A stretch of DNA of 64,000 bases from Neonectria sp. B-13. Taxonomy: Eukaryota; Ascomycota; Sordariomycetes; Hypocreales; Nectriaceae. How positions within the stretch are numbered: the first letter of the stretch is position 1; the number at the start of each line of letters is the position of its first letter. The translations under genes were made by a program, and so were the position numbers. The DNA lies in the NCBI GenBank assembly GCA_002682825.1, contig NOKP01000008.1, positions 620,001-684,000 of the forward strand, given 5' to 3'. Below are positions 10,502-20,468 of the stretch, piece after piece. The notes below the pieces were generated by a model, which had not been told where the DNA came from, ran no database searches, and saw only the letters and a list, made by a program, of their open reading frames with translations.

Positions 10502-12295
10502 TTAGTAAATAATCCTTCCCTCAACTAGCCGCTCACCATTCTCCTCTGTCCGCGCTAACGTCAACGAGGCAGCTCCAGGTTCCTGAACAATTCGCTCTCC
10601 GGCGCATGCAGAGTCAACACAAGCGGCAAGGCCACCAAAGAGAAATCCCTTCTTTACCATCCCGGGCCCGTAATGGGCGTACTTCGCTGAATTGGTCATT
10701 ATTACCCGGGCCTGCGGTGGAATAATGGGTTCTTGAATCATGCACCAACAAGTGTCCGTGATGAACCGAGCGCCGAATTGTTCCAGGATATCCAGATAGC
10801 CCTGCGCGAGAGCTTGTTTATACGTTTGCTGACTCGTAGTAATGATGAACTCAACGCTGTCTTTTTTTCTCCGATCGCGGCAGAGGGAGGTGAGCCGAGC
10901 AAATTCCTCAAGCGCAAAGTGTGGATTTCCTAGCGAAATCACATCGACTGGCCCGTTTCTAGCCGAATTTAGTTGTTTCCAGGTGGTATGCAGACTGTGA
11001 ATATCCAGCTGGAACTGGTGTGAATAGGGTTCGGGCAGTTCAAAGGTGAAAGCCTCGGGTGTGACGCCTCGGATGTGAAACATAGGAGCGGAAGAGCTCG
11101 TCGCGAAACCGGCCCCGAATGCCTTCAGGTCCGCAATGTTCGGGCTGCTGGTCTCTAAGCCATAAATGAGAGGAATTTCAGAGCCAACAAGTCCGCCAAT
11201 ATGGTATCCGAGAAGGGGAAAGATGGACTCGTCCCAATCATTGAGCTTGGGCACATCAATGCGAACCTTGGGGATCCTGCCCTCAGTCTGATGACAGCCT
11301 GCATAGGGAGCTCGTCCGGTCAATGCGATAAAGACGTCGACGTAATCAGGGTACTTCTGCGTTCTTGCGCCCAGTACACTATTCGCAAAGACAACAGCGT
11401 TGGATTCGGCCCATCCAATTTGGGCACCAAACTCGGGCTTGCTTTCGAGCAAGTATGGCGCGCACGTAAAGCTCTGTGTTGCCCCCATCGCGAGATATAG
11501 ATCACCAATCTGCGAGGAAGCGATGGATACTGCAGGGTCTGAACCTAGCTCGCGCCATCGGAGCCGGTCCACGCTCAATGAGTTGCACGTCGCTGGAATG
11601 GCAAACTTCCCGTTGAGTGCATGGAGTCTTTGGGGAATGAGTAGACTGCTCTTCCCGACGTAAATGCAGGCATCAATATGCGCTTGAGAAACGTCGATGA
11701 GAGCATCTGCGTCCTGTAAGGCTGCATACAACACAATCATTTCCAGGGCCATCTGGGCCGCTGGGCCGTGAGCACCCTCGAGAATTTCCTTGTCCTTCAG
11801 TGTGAGCAGTACCTTATCCGTCTTTGGGCAGGATAGCGGCAGTTGGAACCCGTCGGGGCCTTTGACGATCAAGTGGTTGTCTGTGATTATGGCTGACTCT
11901 GCAGTTGCCAAGCGACAAAACAACTCGGGGTCCTCTATTTGAACTACCGGGATTGACTTGGAAAACATGGTTCTCGCAATCAACACTCCCAGAGTAAGAA
12001 TCTCTTCTGGCTTCTGAAAGATGAGGGCTGCGGGGGCAGTTCCGGCCAGCAATAGCTCCAGAATGGCACCGCTCCCAGAGCAAGACCCGCGACCACATGG
12101 TATGGCAAGGATCTTGTTTGCCAGAGGAGTCCCATTGAGAGGATGATGGGTATCGATAATGACACCGCTCTCGGGATCAACTCCTAACATGAAGCTTAGG
12201 GGAACATCAGAGAAGACAATGCGGCCGCTTGCCGACCCGGGGACGAAAATTCGAGCAGATCCATGAGACTTGGAACCGGGGGCGTCCGAAGCCAT
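10502..12295 (-). CDS. Aconitase X (swivel domain fused to catalytic domain), 597 aa
   Basis: Intronless. Residues ~15-100 form the small swivel domain (DUF126: SGRIVFSDVPLSFMLGVDPE, DTHHPLNGTPLANKILAIPC, GRGSCSGSG). Residues ~165-570 form the large aconitase X domain (DUF521: GPAAQMALEMIVLYAALQDA, DVSQAHIDACIYVG, WAESNAVVFANSVLGART, LTGRAPYAGCH). In archaea and some bacteria the two are separate subunits; fusion is usual in fungi. Characterised members include mevalonate-phosphate dehydratase (archaea) and cis-3-hydroxy-L-proline dehydratase (bacteria). For a fungal fused form, cis-3-hydroxyproline or a related hydroxy-acid is the best guess, not proven. It sits next to the sugar cluster but its promoter lacks the shared 15-bp motif, so it is probably a separate unit. 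Confidence 0.88.
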   Translation of the reverse strand: MASDAPGSKSHGSARIFVPGSASGRIVFSDVPLSFMLGVDPESGVIIDTHHPLNGTPLANKILAIPCGRGSCSGSGAILELLLAGTAPAALIFQKPEEILTLGVLIARTMFSKSIPVVQIEDPELFCRLATAESAIITDNHLIVKGPDGFQLPLSCPKTDKVLLTLKDKEILEGAHGPAAQMALEMIVLYAALQDADALIDVSQAHIDACIYVGKSSLLIPQRLHALNGKFAIPATCNSLSVDRLRWRELGSDPAVSIASSQIGDLYLAMGATQSFTCAPYLLESKPEFGAQIGWAESNAVVFANSVLGARTQKYPDYVDVFIALTGRAPYAGCHQTEGRIPKVRIDVPKLNDWDESIFPLLGYHIGGLVGSEIPLIYGLETSSPNIADLKAFGAGFATSSSAPMFHIRGVTPEAFTFELPEPYSHQFQLDIHSLHTTWKQLNSARNGPVDVISLGNPHFALEEFARLTSLCRDRRKKDSVEFIITTSQQTYKQALAQGYLDILEQFGARFITDTCWCMIQEPIIPPQARVIMTNSAKYAHYGPGMVKKGFLFGGLAACVDSACAGERIVQEPGAASLTLARTEENGERLVEGRIIY

Positions 12296-12874
12296 GTTGG
12301 CTAGTTTCGATATTGCGTTTGAAAAAGCTGTGTAATAAAATGATATGAAATTCCCAACAAGTGTAGACTCTTTCCCTTATGGCGATCGGTTTCCATCCCA
12401 ATCGCGGGGTTCATCCTGCGCATATCATCGGGTTGTCCGCGACCGGAGCGATAAGGCGATCCATGCGAGATCGGGACACGACTCCGACTCCAGAGATAGT
12501 GAGTCAAGGGCTGTCAAACAGAAGTAGTATTGCTTTGCGGGACTTTTGTGCCCTTAACTAGATCTACGGCCATCAAAAGGCCGAACTGTCTGCCATGACT
12601 AGACAGTAAAGAAACTGATCTTCTAAACGAGTAGACAGTCCTGTGTATCAAGGCACAATAATTATGCCAATCAAGGTCAAAACTCGCTGTTGAGACGGAC
12701 AAAGAAGTTGATGACACTGTACATCTGTTTTATGGCTAATACTACTATTTACTTGTTCGGTTACTCCAAGCCTAAAAGATACAGCACGCCACTTCTTCCA
12801 AAAGGATATGTGACGCATCGCGCTCATACAAGCCTTTTCGAGCAATGCGAACCGCCTCGAAAGTCAAGGCTCAA
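12296..12874. other. Intergenic region upstream of aconitase X
   Basis: Contains the aconitase X promoter and the 3' end of the transporter gene. Several CGAT-rich words occur at 12380-12480 (GGCGATCGG, GGCGATCC), but no clear repeat. No gene seen. Confidence 0.35.
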
Positions 12875-14768
12875 CTAGACACGCTCGAAGTGAGTTATAC
12901 CCGACTCTTTGCCGATCTCAGCTCCTAGCTTCGAGTCCACGGCATTGGCAATGCGAGCCGCCTCGGCCTCGATAAACGCTTGTGGTCGCTCGCGCTGGGT
13001 CAAGTCCGGCTTGCCGCAAACAAGCACCGACGGGTTCTGAATGAAGATCTCGTCCATGTCCTCGAGGGTTCGGCGAGAGGTTTCTGGGTAGAGACAGTAG
13101 ACGACGGGAAAGTAGGCCCAGCAAAGAATGACGTAGACTTCAATGTTGTTAGCAAACGAGTCTGGCAAAACCGGCATTGTTACTTACTCAGGTAGAACTT
13201 CCAGTGGAGGTTGTTGACTCCAATCTTGGTGAACTGGGTCACGATAAACCCACCCATCCAGTTGGTCGCAGTGGCAGCAGCGGCGCCACGAGTTCGCCAG
13301 CCCAGAGAGTTGATCTCCGAGTTGTAGACCCACGGGACTTTGGCGAAACTAGTTCCATAGAAGAAGTAGTACATGAAGAACATAGCCGTAGTAACCTTGC
13401 CGAGCTAGAGAACAGTCAGTCGTGCGGTCTTGCAACAGGGTCCTAGTTTAACTTACCAGCTTCTCCCGCGAAGGATCACTTTCAGCTGTCTTCAAGCAAA
13501 GAGCAGCGACGAGATAACATGAGCCCATGGTGACCGAGCCGTACAACATCATCCTGATTTTGTTAGCTTGTTGCAGCATGCTTCAGGATCAGGACAGCGA
13601 CTCACTTTCGACGACCAAAGCGATCAATAATCAGCAGACAGCAGAAGGCAGCTCCCAGATAAACGGTTCCATTGATACTGTAAAGACGTCAGCGCTGAAG
13701 GGGTTCCAGGAGGGAGGCTGGTGAAAGACATACCCAGTCATCAAGCGACTCTCTTCCTCACTAAGACCAACGCTCTGTTGCAAAAGAGTAGGCAAATAGT
13801 ATCCCAATGCATTGACACCGCTGAATTGTTGCATGAACTGTGTGCCACACGAAAGCAAGAGTCTTCGGAGGTTCTGAGTCTTGTCGCGGCAGCGCAACAC
13901 ATCTCCAAGTGGGACGCGGTCCTTTCGCTCGATTTCGATGGCAGATCGGATAGAAAGAAACTGTGCGGTAACTTCGGGGTCGTCTAAGCTCTTTCCCTTG
14001 CCTTCAAGTCGCGCGATGACGCTCAATGCCTCGTCATGTCGGTCCTGCATCAGCAGCCATCGGGGGGACTCGGGGATGAAGAGCAGAGCAACGGAGACGA
14101 CAACCGGGAAGATCAGCTGGAAGGCGAGTGGGAAGCGCCACTGAAGCGCACTGCCTTGGAAATAGAGGCCGTAGTTCATCCAGTTAGCGAGGCAGAAAGC
14201 AGCAGTGTTAGAGAGTGACCCGACGACAACGAGCTTTCCACGGATTCGAGCCTTGGAGCACTCGGCCTGGTAGACAGGGCATGTCGAAGAGGTCAAACCC
14301 ATGCCGAAGCCGTTGATGACGCGGCCAATGATCATCTGCGGGAGATGCCAAGAGGTAATTTGTAGAATCGCGCCGATAACATTGCAGAGAAGGCCGATGG
14401 CCACGGTTTTCTTTCGGCCGAGTTTGTCGCCAGCGGTGAAAGCAGTGATTGCACCAAAGAAGGCTCCTAGCTGTGGTGCTGTTAGAAACGGTCTTCAAAT
14501 TGATTGACAGACAGACGTACAGAGAAGCAGCTGGACGTGATTCCAGAGATGTTGGCTTTGCTTGTCTCGGGGAAGTGTTCTTTGAAGTCGGCCGAGATGA
14601 GAACGCCGGAGAAAACTCCTTGGTCATAGCCGAACCATGCCATAGAGCTTTTTTATGTTAGCCAAAGTGTCGCAAGGAATCCGAGCCAACTTACCAAGCA
14701 TTGGCGACGGTGATGGCGCTGATGAGCGGCGTCCCGCTGAGACGGTCCGAAAGACCTTTCTTTGCCAT
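12875..14768 (-). CDS. MFS sugar/H+ symporter, 528 aa, of the deoxy-sugar cluster
   Basis: Seven exons join in frame: 14695-14768, 14521-14647, 13734-14470, 13677-13606, 13553-13457, 13404-13188 and 13137-12875. Sugar-porter hallmarks are visible: WFGYDQGVFSG in TM1, GDKLGRKK between TM2 and TM3, GRVINGFGMG, the PESPRWLLMQ signature, TQFMQQFSGVNALGYYLPTL in TM7, DRFGRRK, and PETSRRTLEDMDEIF at the end of TM12. Length and order fit the fungal sugar transporter family with 12 TM helices in the plasma membrane. It is divergent from the reductase gene at 15692, and their shared promoter carries two copies of the cluster motif CGGGG-N3-GGCGGCA. The likely cargo is the sugar degraded by the neighbouring enzymes. 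Confidence 0.92.
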
Positions 14769-15315
14769 TGTGTCTTTGGAGAAGGACAATCTTAGGGGAG
14801 TAAGTTGATGTTTCGATTGAAGCGCTCGGCAGTGCTATTTGAACAGATTGGCTGCCCAACAATGTTCAACCCAGGCCGGGTACCTTGATCACGGAGATCG
14901 AAGATAGCTCGAAAATAGGAGATTGGAGTGCGTTGGCTGCAAGATGCTGATCATCTACAGGAACAGCCGAAGAGGAGAGGGATCCTGCAGCACTAAATAG
15001 TTCGTGTGACTCCAGTGAGCGTGGTGTCGAGAACGAGAGGTTGAGGGAGTAGCCGAGGCGCCAGGGTTGCAAGAGTCAGCCACAGAGCGAGCCGTTGGCG
15101 ATGAGGATGTCGACCAAGTCTCTAGTTCGAATGGCACCCACACAATACACACAATAGGGGCCTGATGCTTCCAGGATCATCGTGCGGAGAAGACACTCGA
15201 CAGATGTCAACTCGTGATCCCCACGGGGTAGCGCGGTCCCGCTTCCGCGGGGGACTGCAACGACACCAAACCAAACTCAATAGTCGGCTACGCGTGCTAC
15301 CTAGCAAACCGGTCT

Positions 15316-15330
15316 CGGGGATGGGCGGCA
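15316..15330 (+). promoter_or_regulatory. Cluster motif copy 1, CGGGG-N3-GGCGGCA
   Basis: Reads CGGGGATGGGCGGCA. Shared 15-bp sequence in promoters of the 12.9-24.1 kb cluster; candidate binding site for the cluster Zn2Cys6 protein. Confidence 0.65.
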
Positions 15331-15364
15331 GACCCGCTGGAGGCGAGGGAAGTGGTGTGACTGG

Positions 15365-15379
15365 CGGGGATAGGCGGCA
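15365..15379 (+). promoter_or_regulatory. Cluster motif copy 2, CGGGG-N3-GGCGGCA
   Basis: Reads CGGGGATAGGCGGCA, 49 bp after copy 1 and in the same orientation, in the transporter/reductase promoter. Confidence 0.65.
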
Positions 15380-15691
15380 TCAAGCACGACTCGAGCTACG
15401 CCGGTTGTAGCAACAAGGATCTTGTTCCCGATTCCATGGCACCGCGCACTGTAGCGCCTGTCTAGCGGCCTGTTTGCGAAATGCCCAGACGTTAGGGCGC
15501 CTGGAATGGAGACACCTGCATAAACTACGTCGTGGTACGACAATGAATGCGTGATTCGCTTCAGTCCCGCAGAATTCCCCGCACCAGTCAATTCATCGCG
15601 TTGGAGTTGAGTTGCCAATTTTCCATCTCATTCTTTCAACCAGACTCCCAAGCATACTCACACCAAAATACTCACAACAACAAACAACGCA

Positions 15692-16764
15692 ATGTCCATC
15701 ACAGACCACCAGTTCGTCCTCGTCACCGGAGCCACCGGCTTCATCGGCGCTCATATCGTCGACACTCTGCTCAATCGAGGAATCCGAGTGCGGGGAGCAA
15801 CCCGGTCCCTGGCCAAAGGAGATGCCATGATCAAAGCCCGACCGCAACACGCGAACAACCTCGAGTTTGTTCAAATAGAGGATTTCGAAAACCCTGGAGG
15901 CCTAGTAGAAGCGGTTCAGGGAGTTGATGGAGTTATCCACACCGCGAGTGTAAGTCAATAACACTCACAGGACGACTAGAGCTGACGTTTTGCTAGCCTT
16001 TCACCTACGATACCAAAAACAACGAGAAAGAACTTATTCTGCCTGCCATCAACGGAGTTCGCGCCATTGTCGAAGCCGCCGCAACCAACCCCAACATCAA
16101 GCGCGTCGTCATCACCTCGTCCTTTGCCTCCGTTCTCGACGTAAACCGCAAGGGCCCTCCCTACTTCACTTATACCGGCGCAGATTGGAACCCTCTCACA
16201 TACGAAGAGTCCGTGGACCCTGCCACGAGCGCTGTTGTCGCCTACCGCGGGTCGAAGAAGTTTGCAGAGCTGGAGGCTTGGAACTTCGTCAAAGAGAAGA
16301 AGCCAACATTCGACATTGTGGCCCTTTGTCCGCCTATGACTTTTGGTCCCGTGGTTCACCCTGTGGCCAGCGTGGATAAGCTAAACGAGTCCAATGCCAT
16401 GCTATGGCGAATTGCGACCGGGGCGAAGCCGTTGCCAGTATCTCGCGTCCCGTTCTGGATTGACGTCAGAGATCTCGCCGCTGCACATGTCGAGTCACTC
16501 CTGAGGGGTGAAGCAGGAGGGAAAAGACATATCCCAGCTTCCCCTGAACGGTTCTCGTACGGACTGGCAGCTAAAATCATGGCTGAGGAGTTTTCGGAAT
16601 TGCGGGACAAAGTAACACAAGAGGATCAATTCATCGACGAGAGCCATGGCTTAGATGGTGAGACGGCTGCAAAGGATCTTGGCTATCAATATCGATCTTT
16701 CAGAGACACCGTCAGAGACCTCGTAGCCCAGGCAATTTCTATGGAGGCAGCGAGGGAGCAATAG
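15692..16764 (+). CDS. NAD(P)-dependent aldehyde/ketone reductase (dihydroflavonol-reductase-like extended SDR), 341 aa
   Basis: Two exons, 15692-15949 and 15997-16764. The N-terminal Rossmann motif TGATGFIG and the active-site Y169-R-G-S-K173 identify an extended SDR of the DFR/GRE2/methylglyoxal-reductase group. HTASPF, RVVITSSFASV and the CPPMTFGP block also fit. These enzymes reduce small aldehydes and ketones with NADPH in the cytosol. In this cluster a lactaldehyde-type product of the aldolase would be a reasonable substrate; alternatively it could act on the sugar itself. The gene shares its promoter, and two cluster motifs, with the transporter. Confidence 0.88.
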
Positions 16765-17052
16765 ACTAGAAAATTACAATAGCTAAATCCCGATAATCCT
16801 ACAAAAATGACTTGATGCTTGTTCTCTAAATTTTGACGGAACCAAAGACTATTCTGACTCGCGCTGTCTGCTCTTCGCATAACATGTCTAGTCCCAGTTA
16901 CGTCAACTGCATGGATTATGCGCTACTCGATCTAATTCCGCATGACCAGTCCCACCAGTACGGATCAGTACTCCAATTTCTCCAAGAAGGGATAGCTCTC
17001 TCCAGTCATCGTTAACTCGGGGTACCTCCGCTCCCCCGACTTCCGTTGACGG

Positions 17053-17067
17053 CGGGGAGAGGCGGCA
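17053..17067 (+). promoter_or_regulatory. Cluster motif copy 3, CGGGG-N3-GGCGGCA
   Basis: Reads CGGGGAGAGGCGGCA, 268 bp upstream of the alcohol dehydrogenase ATG. Confidence 0.65.
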
Positions 17068-17144
17068 TCCGATTCCGTAACACCAAGCTGATCTCGCAGG
17101 ACTAGCCCACTAGATCAACAAGTGCCGGTGAGCTGGTTCAACCT

Positions 17145-17174
17145 AGCTATGGAGCTATGGAGCTATGGAGCTAT
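17145..17174 (+). repeat. Tandem octamer AGCTATGG, 3.75 copies
   Basis: Three exact units plus six bases of a fourth, in the promoter of the alcohol dehydrogenase gene. Probably a slippage product. Confidence 0.85.
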
Positions 17175-17334
17175 CAGCTGCTGAAAAAAGCTCACGCTGC
17201 GGATCCCCGAATAAAACTGTTCATCCTACAGTTGGCATATATGAGCTTCTGCAACTGTTCGTCCACAAACCATCAAGGTACAAACAGTCAAGACAACTAT
17301 CCTAAGCAAACACATCTTCATTCCACTGGCCAAG

Positions 17335-18623
17335 ATGTATCCCGACACATTCGAAGGATTTGCTATCCAGTCTGCGGACAAATGGACCAGCCCGAAGAGG
17401 TTCGAGGTATGCTGAGTATTACACGACATCCAATTTTAAGTGGTGGCTAATTTCCACCTCAGTTCAAACCGAAGCCTTTTGGCGACCATGACATCGATGT
17501 GAAGATTATCGCTTGTGGCGTTTGTGGCTCTGATGTTCATACCGCAACCGGTGGTTGGGGAAACAAGATCTGGCCCCTGGTTCCGGGACACGGTGAGTTT
17601 CTCAGCATCTCAACTGTATTTCAGACAGACTAACAGTTGGCAGAGATTATTGGACATGCCGTCAAGGTCGGATCTAAGGTCACCACTGTCAAGGTCGGTG
17701 ACCGTGTGGGCGTTGGTGCTCAGATCTCAGCCTGCTTAGATTGCAACGCCTGCAAGGAGGATAACGAGACTTACTGCAAGAAGCAGATGGGTAAGTTCAA
17801 TCACCATCCCTGGATATCCTTTTACTCACAGTCCCAGATACCTACGGCTCCGTGTACCCAGACGGAACTGTTGCCCACGGTGGTTACTCATCTCACATCC
17901 GAGCACACGAGCACTTCACATTCCCCATTCCAGATGGCCTCCAGACAGAGCTCGTGGCTCCTATGCTGTGTGCCGGCTTGACTGCCTACTCCCCCCTAGT
18001 CCGCAACGGTGTCGGGGCTGGCAAGAAAGTGGGCATCCTTGGCATGTAAGTGTTTCTGTCCCTAAAGATGTCGGCCACGGCTTGGATTGTTAACAATTTT
18101 CTGCAGTGGTGGTATTGGTCACTTTGGTATCCTATTTGCCAAGGCTCTTGGTGCTACCACTTATGCCATCTCACGGTCTCGCGCCAAGGAGGCCGATGCC
18201 GTCAAGATGGGCGCCGACGGCTTCATCGCTACCAAGGAAGCCGACTGGGCCACAGCTCACGAGATGACTTTCGACTTTATTCTCTCCACCGCATCCTCTG
18301 ACGATGGCTTTGATCTAGCACCGTATCTATCGTTGCTCAAGACACACGGCCGCTTCATTGCTGTTGGTCTTCCTGAAGGTGCTGGATGGCAGGTTCGCCC
18401 TCAAAGTCTTCTTGCAAACGGCTGCCTCATTGGAAGCAGTCATCTGGGCAGCCGGAAAGAGACACTTGAGATGCTTCAATTAGCGGCCGAGAAGGGAATC
18501 AAGAGCTGGGTTGAGACCATCCCTATAGGAGAAGAGGGCTGTGGGAAGGCTCTGGAGAGAGTCCACAACGGCGACGTCAGGTACAGGTTTACTCTGGTGG
18601 ACTTTGACAAGCAATTTCAGTAA
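17335..18623 (+). CDS. Zinc-dependent NADP(H) alcohol dehydrogenase (ADH6/cinnamyl-alcohol type), 357 aa
   Basis: Five exons: 17335-17406, 17463-17592, 17644-17790, 17838-18045 and 18107-18623, all in frame. Catalytic zinc ligands are visible as C42 (CGVCGSDVH) and the GHE pair H67-E68. The structural zinc lobe has C98, C101, C104 and C112. The cofactor fold is marked by GIGGIGHFG. The type matches the broad-specificity NADPH aldehyde reductases (yeast ADH6/7, plant CAD). In this cluster it probably reduces an aldehyde such as lactaldehyde, or oxidises a deoxy-sugar acid. Several first-exon junctions fall inside conserved motifs, so the splice model is well constrained. Confidence 0.92.
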
Positions 18624-18931
18624 ACTGTGCAAGTGAAATAAATATACATTTTCATCATTTCAATGTCATCTTGACGCCTTAATGTCCTATCAGGGGGTCC
18701 AATTAGTCTACTCGAACATTTTATTGCTCAAAGTAATCAAGTGACTCCGTCACAGGGAACACTAGTTCTAGTTCCATCTACGTAATCTGTCGCTTTTCTT
18801 TATGCCCATTCGGACCTGTGACGAACACACTTCTTACAGAAAAATGATGATTCATTCATCATTGAAAATTACTGCTCGTGGTTAGATAATCATTGTTTAA
18901 GAGGTGATAAATAGTTTTATTGTATTCTATA
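18624..18931. other. Convergent 3' spacer
   Basis: Lies between the 3' ends of the alcohol dehydrogenase and aldolase genes. AT-rich, with AATAAA-like words (AAATAAATAT near 18636). Nothing else seen. Confidence 0.45.
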
Positions 18932-19906
18932 CTACGACTTAACCCCGAAGTCTTGTAGTGTCTCCTCAATCTCCACCATCCATGAAATATCCTCAACCAA
19001 TTTATCACTCTCCTCTTTGCCCAACGACGGCATAGGCCCCCTTGGAATCCCACCATACCCGTTCCACTTGCTGAGAATCGCCTTGAAGCCCGGAATCGCC
19101 CTCTTTGTCAACTCCCAGTCTGCTTTAGCCAGTATCTGCTGGGCTTTCATCGCCTCCTCACGCTTTCCCTGCACAGCCAAGTTGTAGACGTTGACGCACG
19201 CGCGAGGGAACACATTGGCGGCCCCGACAATGGCACCGCTGGCACCGACTTCCACACTCGACGAGATAAAGTCGGCAACACCAGCGAAGGCAAAGTAAGG
19301 TTCTGATGCGAAGGGGAAGACTTCGGAGACCGGTGAAGTGGCTTCTGCGACGCGTGCGAGCTTTCCAACGCTGCCGCAGGTGAACTTGGTGCCGATGATG
19401 TTGGGGTGCGCCGCCAAGCTGATCAGCTGGTCCGAGTCCAAATCGATCCCTGCCACCGCGCCAGGGTAATTGTAGATAATCAGCGGGAGTGGACTCTTGT
19501 CGGCAACTTCGAGGAAGAATTTCTCAATCGTCGGGCCGTTCATTGCCCACTTGAAAAAGCTAGGCACCATGAGCAAAGCTGCATCTCCGCCGGCGTCCGC
19601 TGCATCGCAGCATAGACGCAGTGTGCCCTGTATGGATTGGTCTGAGGCCCCGACGATGACGGGTAAGTGGGAGAAACCAGCCTCATCAAGAGCATTTCGA
19701 GTAGTCTTTGTAACTTGGTATCTTTCCTCGAGACTCAGGTATACCGCTTCGCCGTTGGACCCGTTTGTCACGATGCCAGCTACGCCAGCTCTTGCAAGGC
19801 GAACCGCATGCTTTCGGATGACTCCGTCGTCGAGGGTTTCGTCTTTTCCGTCGGCATAGAAGACCTGAGTAGGTGCGTAGACTCCGGGTAACAGTGTTTT
19901 AGGCAT
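18932..19906 (-). CDS. DHDPS/N-acetylneuraminate-lyase family aldolase, 324 aa (2-keto-3-deoxy sugar acid aldolase)
   Basis: Intronless. A TIM-barrel class I aldolase of the DapA family. The Schiff-base lysine is K174 (IIGTKFTCG), the catalytic tyrosine Y145 in IIYNYPG, and the substrate carboxylate loop is GIVTNGSNGEAVYLS, with the usual serine/threonine pair replaced by N-G-S-N-G. Fungal members such as the galacturonate-pathway aldolase cleave 2-keto-3-deoxy acids to pyruvate and an aldehyde. Next to an L-fuconate-dehydratase-type enzyme, the expected substrate is 2-keto-3-deoxy-L-fuconate, giving pyruvate plus L-lactaldehyde. It is divergent from that dehydratase across a 560-bp promoter with two cluster motifs. 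Confidence 0.9.
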   Translation of the reverse strand: MPKTLLPGVYAPTQVFYADGKDETLDDGVIRKHAVRLARAGVAGIVTNGSNGEAVYLSLEERYQVTKTTRNALDEAGFSHLPVIVGASDQSIQGTLRLCCDAADAGGDAALLMVPSFFKWAMNGPTIEKFFLEVADKSPLPLIIYNYPGAVAGIDLDSDQLISLAAHPNIIGTKFTCGSVGKLARVAEATSPVSEVFPFASEPYFAFAGVADFISSSVEVGASGAIVGAANVFPRACVNVYNLAVQGKREEAMKAQQILAKADWELTKRAIPGFKAILSKWNGYGGIPRGPMPSLGKEESDKLVEDISWMVEIEETLQDFGVKS

Positions 19907-20133
19907 TTTGGCGAATGAATACCCAGCTTAGGGTGGAAAGGTGAGATGAAGTGCAGGGAAAACGTAGGCCACAATATTGGACACCAGGTCAATCCCTTCC
20001 CTCCATACTTCCATTAAATCACGTCGCCTGTTCTGTATGCCATCCTCCACCCCTGAGCCATGTCGTGATTGTGGAACACAAACATCACAAGACGACAAAA
20101 AGGTGGCATGCGGCTTCGGAGTCGCGAGTCAGG

Positions 20134-20148
20134 CGGGGGGAGGCGGCA
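20134..20148 (+). promoter_or_regulatory. Cluster motif copy 4, CGGGG-N3-GGCGGCA
   Basis: Reads CGGGGGGAGGCGGCA, in the aldolase/dehydratase divergent promoter. Confidence 0.65.
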
Positions 20149-20247
20149 ACTCCACCATGATGCAGACAGGCGTGGTGCTGTCAGGTGTTCCCCAGAGCTT
20201 CTCCGCAGATCCCCGCGTCTCCACAAGGATTCACGAGTCGTGTGCCT

Positions 20248-20262
20248 CGGGGGAAGGCGGCA
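20248..20262 (+). promoter_or_regulatory. Cluster motif copy 5, CGGGG-N3-GGCGGCA
   Basis: Reads CGGGGGAAGGCGGCA, 206 bp upstream of the dehydratase ATG. Confidence 0.65.
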
Positions 20263-20468
20263 TACTACTGTAAGCTGTCGGTGATGCCCCTGTCATGATG
20301 TGTGTGGGGTTGGTTGCATGTGGAGTGAGGCGATGATCTGCGACAATATCAACATGGCTTGTCCTGCGAATTCCACTGGCATCGTCCAAGTTAAGGTCCA
20401 TCTTCGTCTACGGTCTACCTGTCGGCATCATCCAGTCCACAGCCCACAGCCTACCCAAAATTGCAACA

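Larger units (their letters stand above)
14769..15691. promoter_or_regulatory. Divergent promoter of transporter and reductase
   Basis: No gene. GC-rich on the right, with two copies of the cluster-wide 15-bp motif about 50 bp apart (listed separately) and CGGGG/CCCCG-type half sites near 15220-15250. Confidence 0.6.
16765..17334. promoter_or_regulatory. Promoter of the zinc alcohol dehydrogenase
   Basis: No gene. Holds one copy of the cluster motif at 17053, further CGGGG/TCCGC words around 17018-17045, and a short tandem octamer at 17145-17174. Confidence 0.5.
19907..20468. promoter_or_regulatory. Divergent promoter of aldolase and dehydratase
   Basis: No gene. Contains cluster motif copies 4 and 5, about 114 bp apart and in the same orientation, and is generally GC-rich with CGGAG/CTCCG-type words between them. 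Confidence 0.6.

Noticed and set aside
10502..12295. Aconitase X as a member of the deoxy-sugar cluster
   Set aside because: Its promoter has no CGGGG-N3-GGCGGCA copy and the enzyme has no clear role in the proposed pathway.
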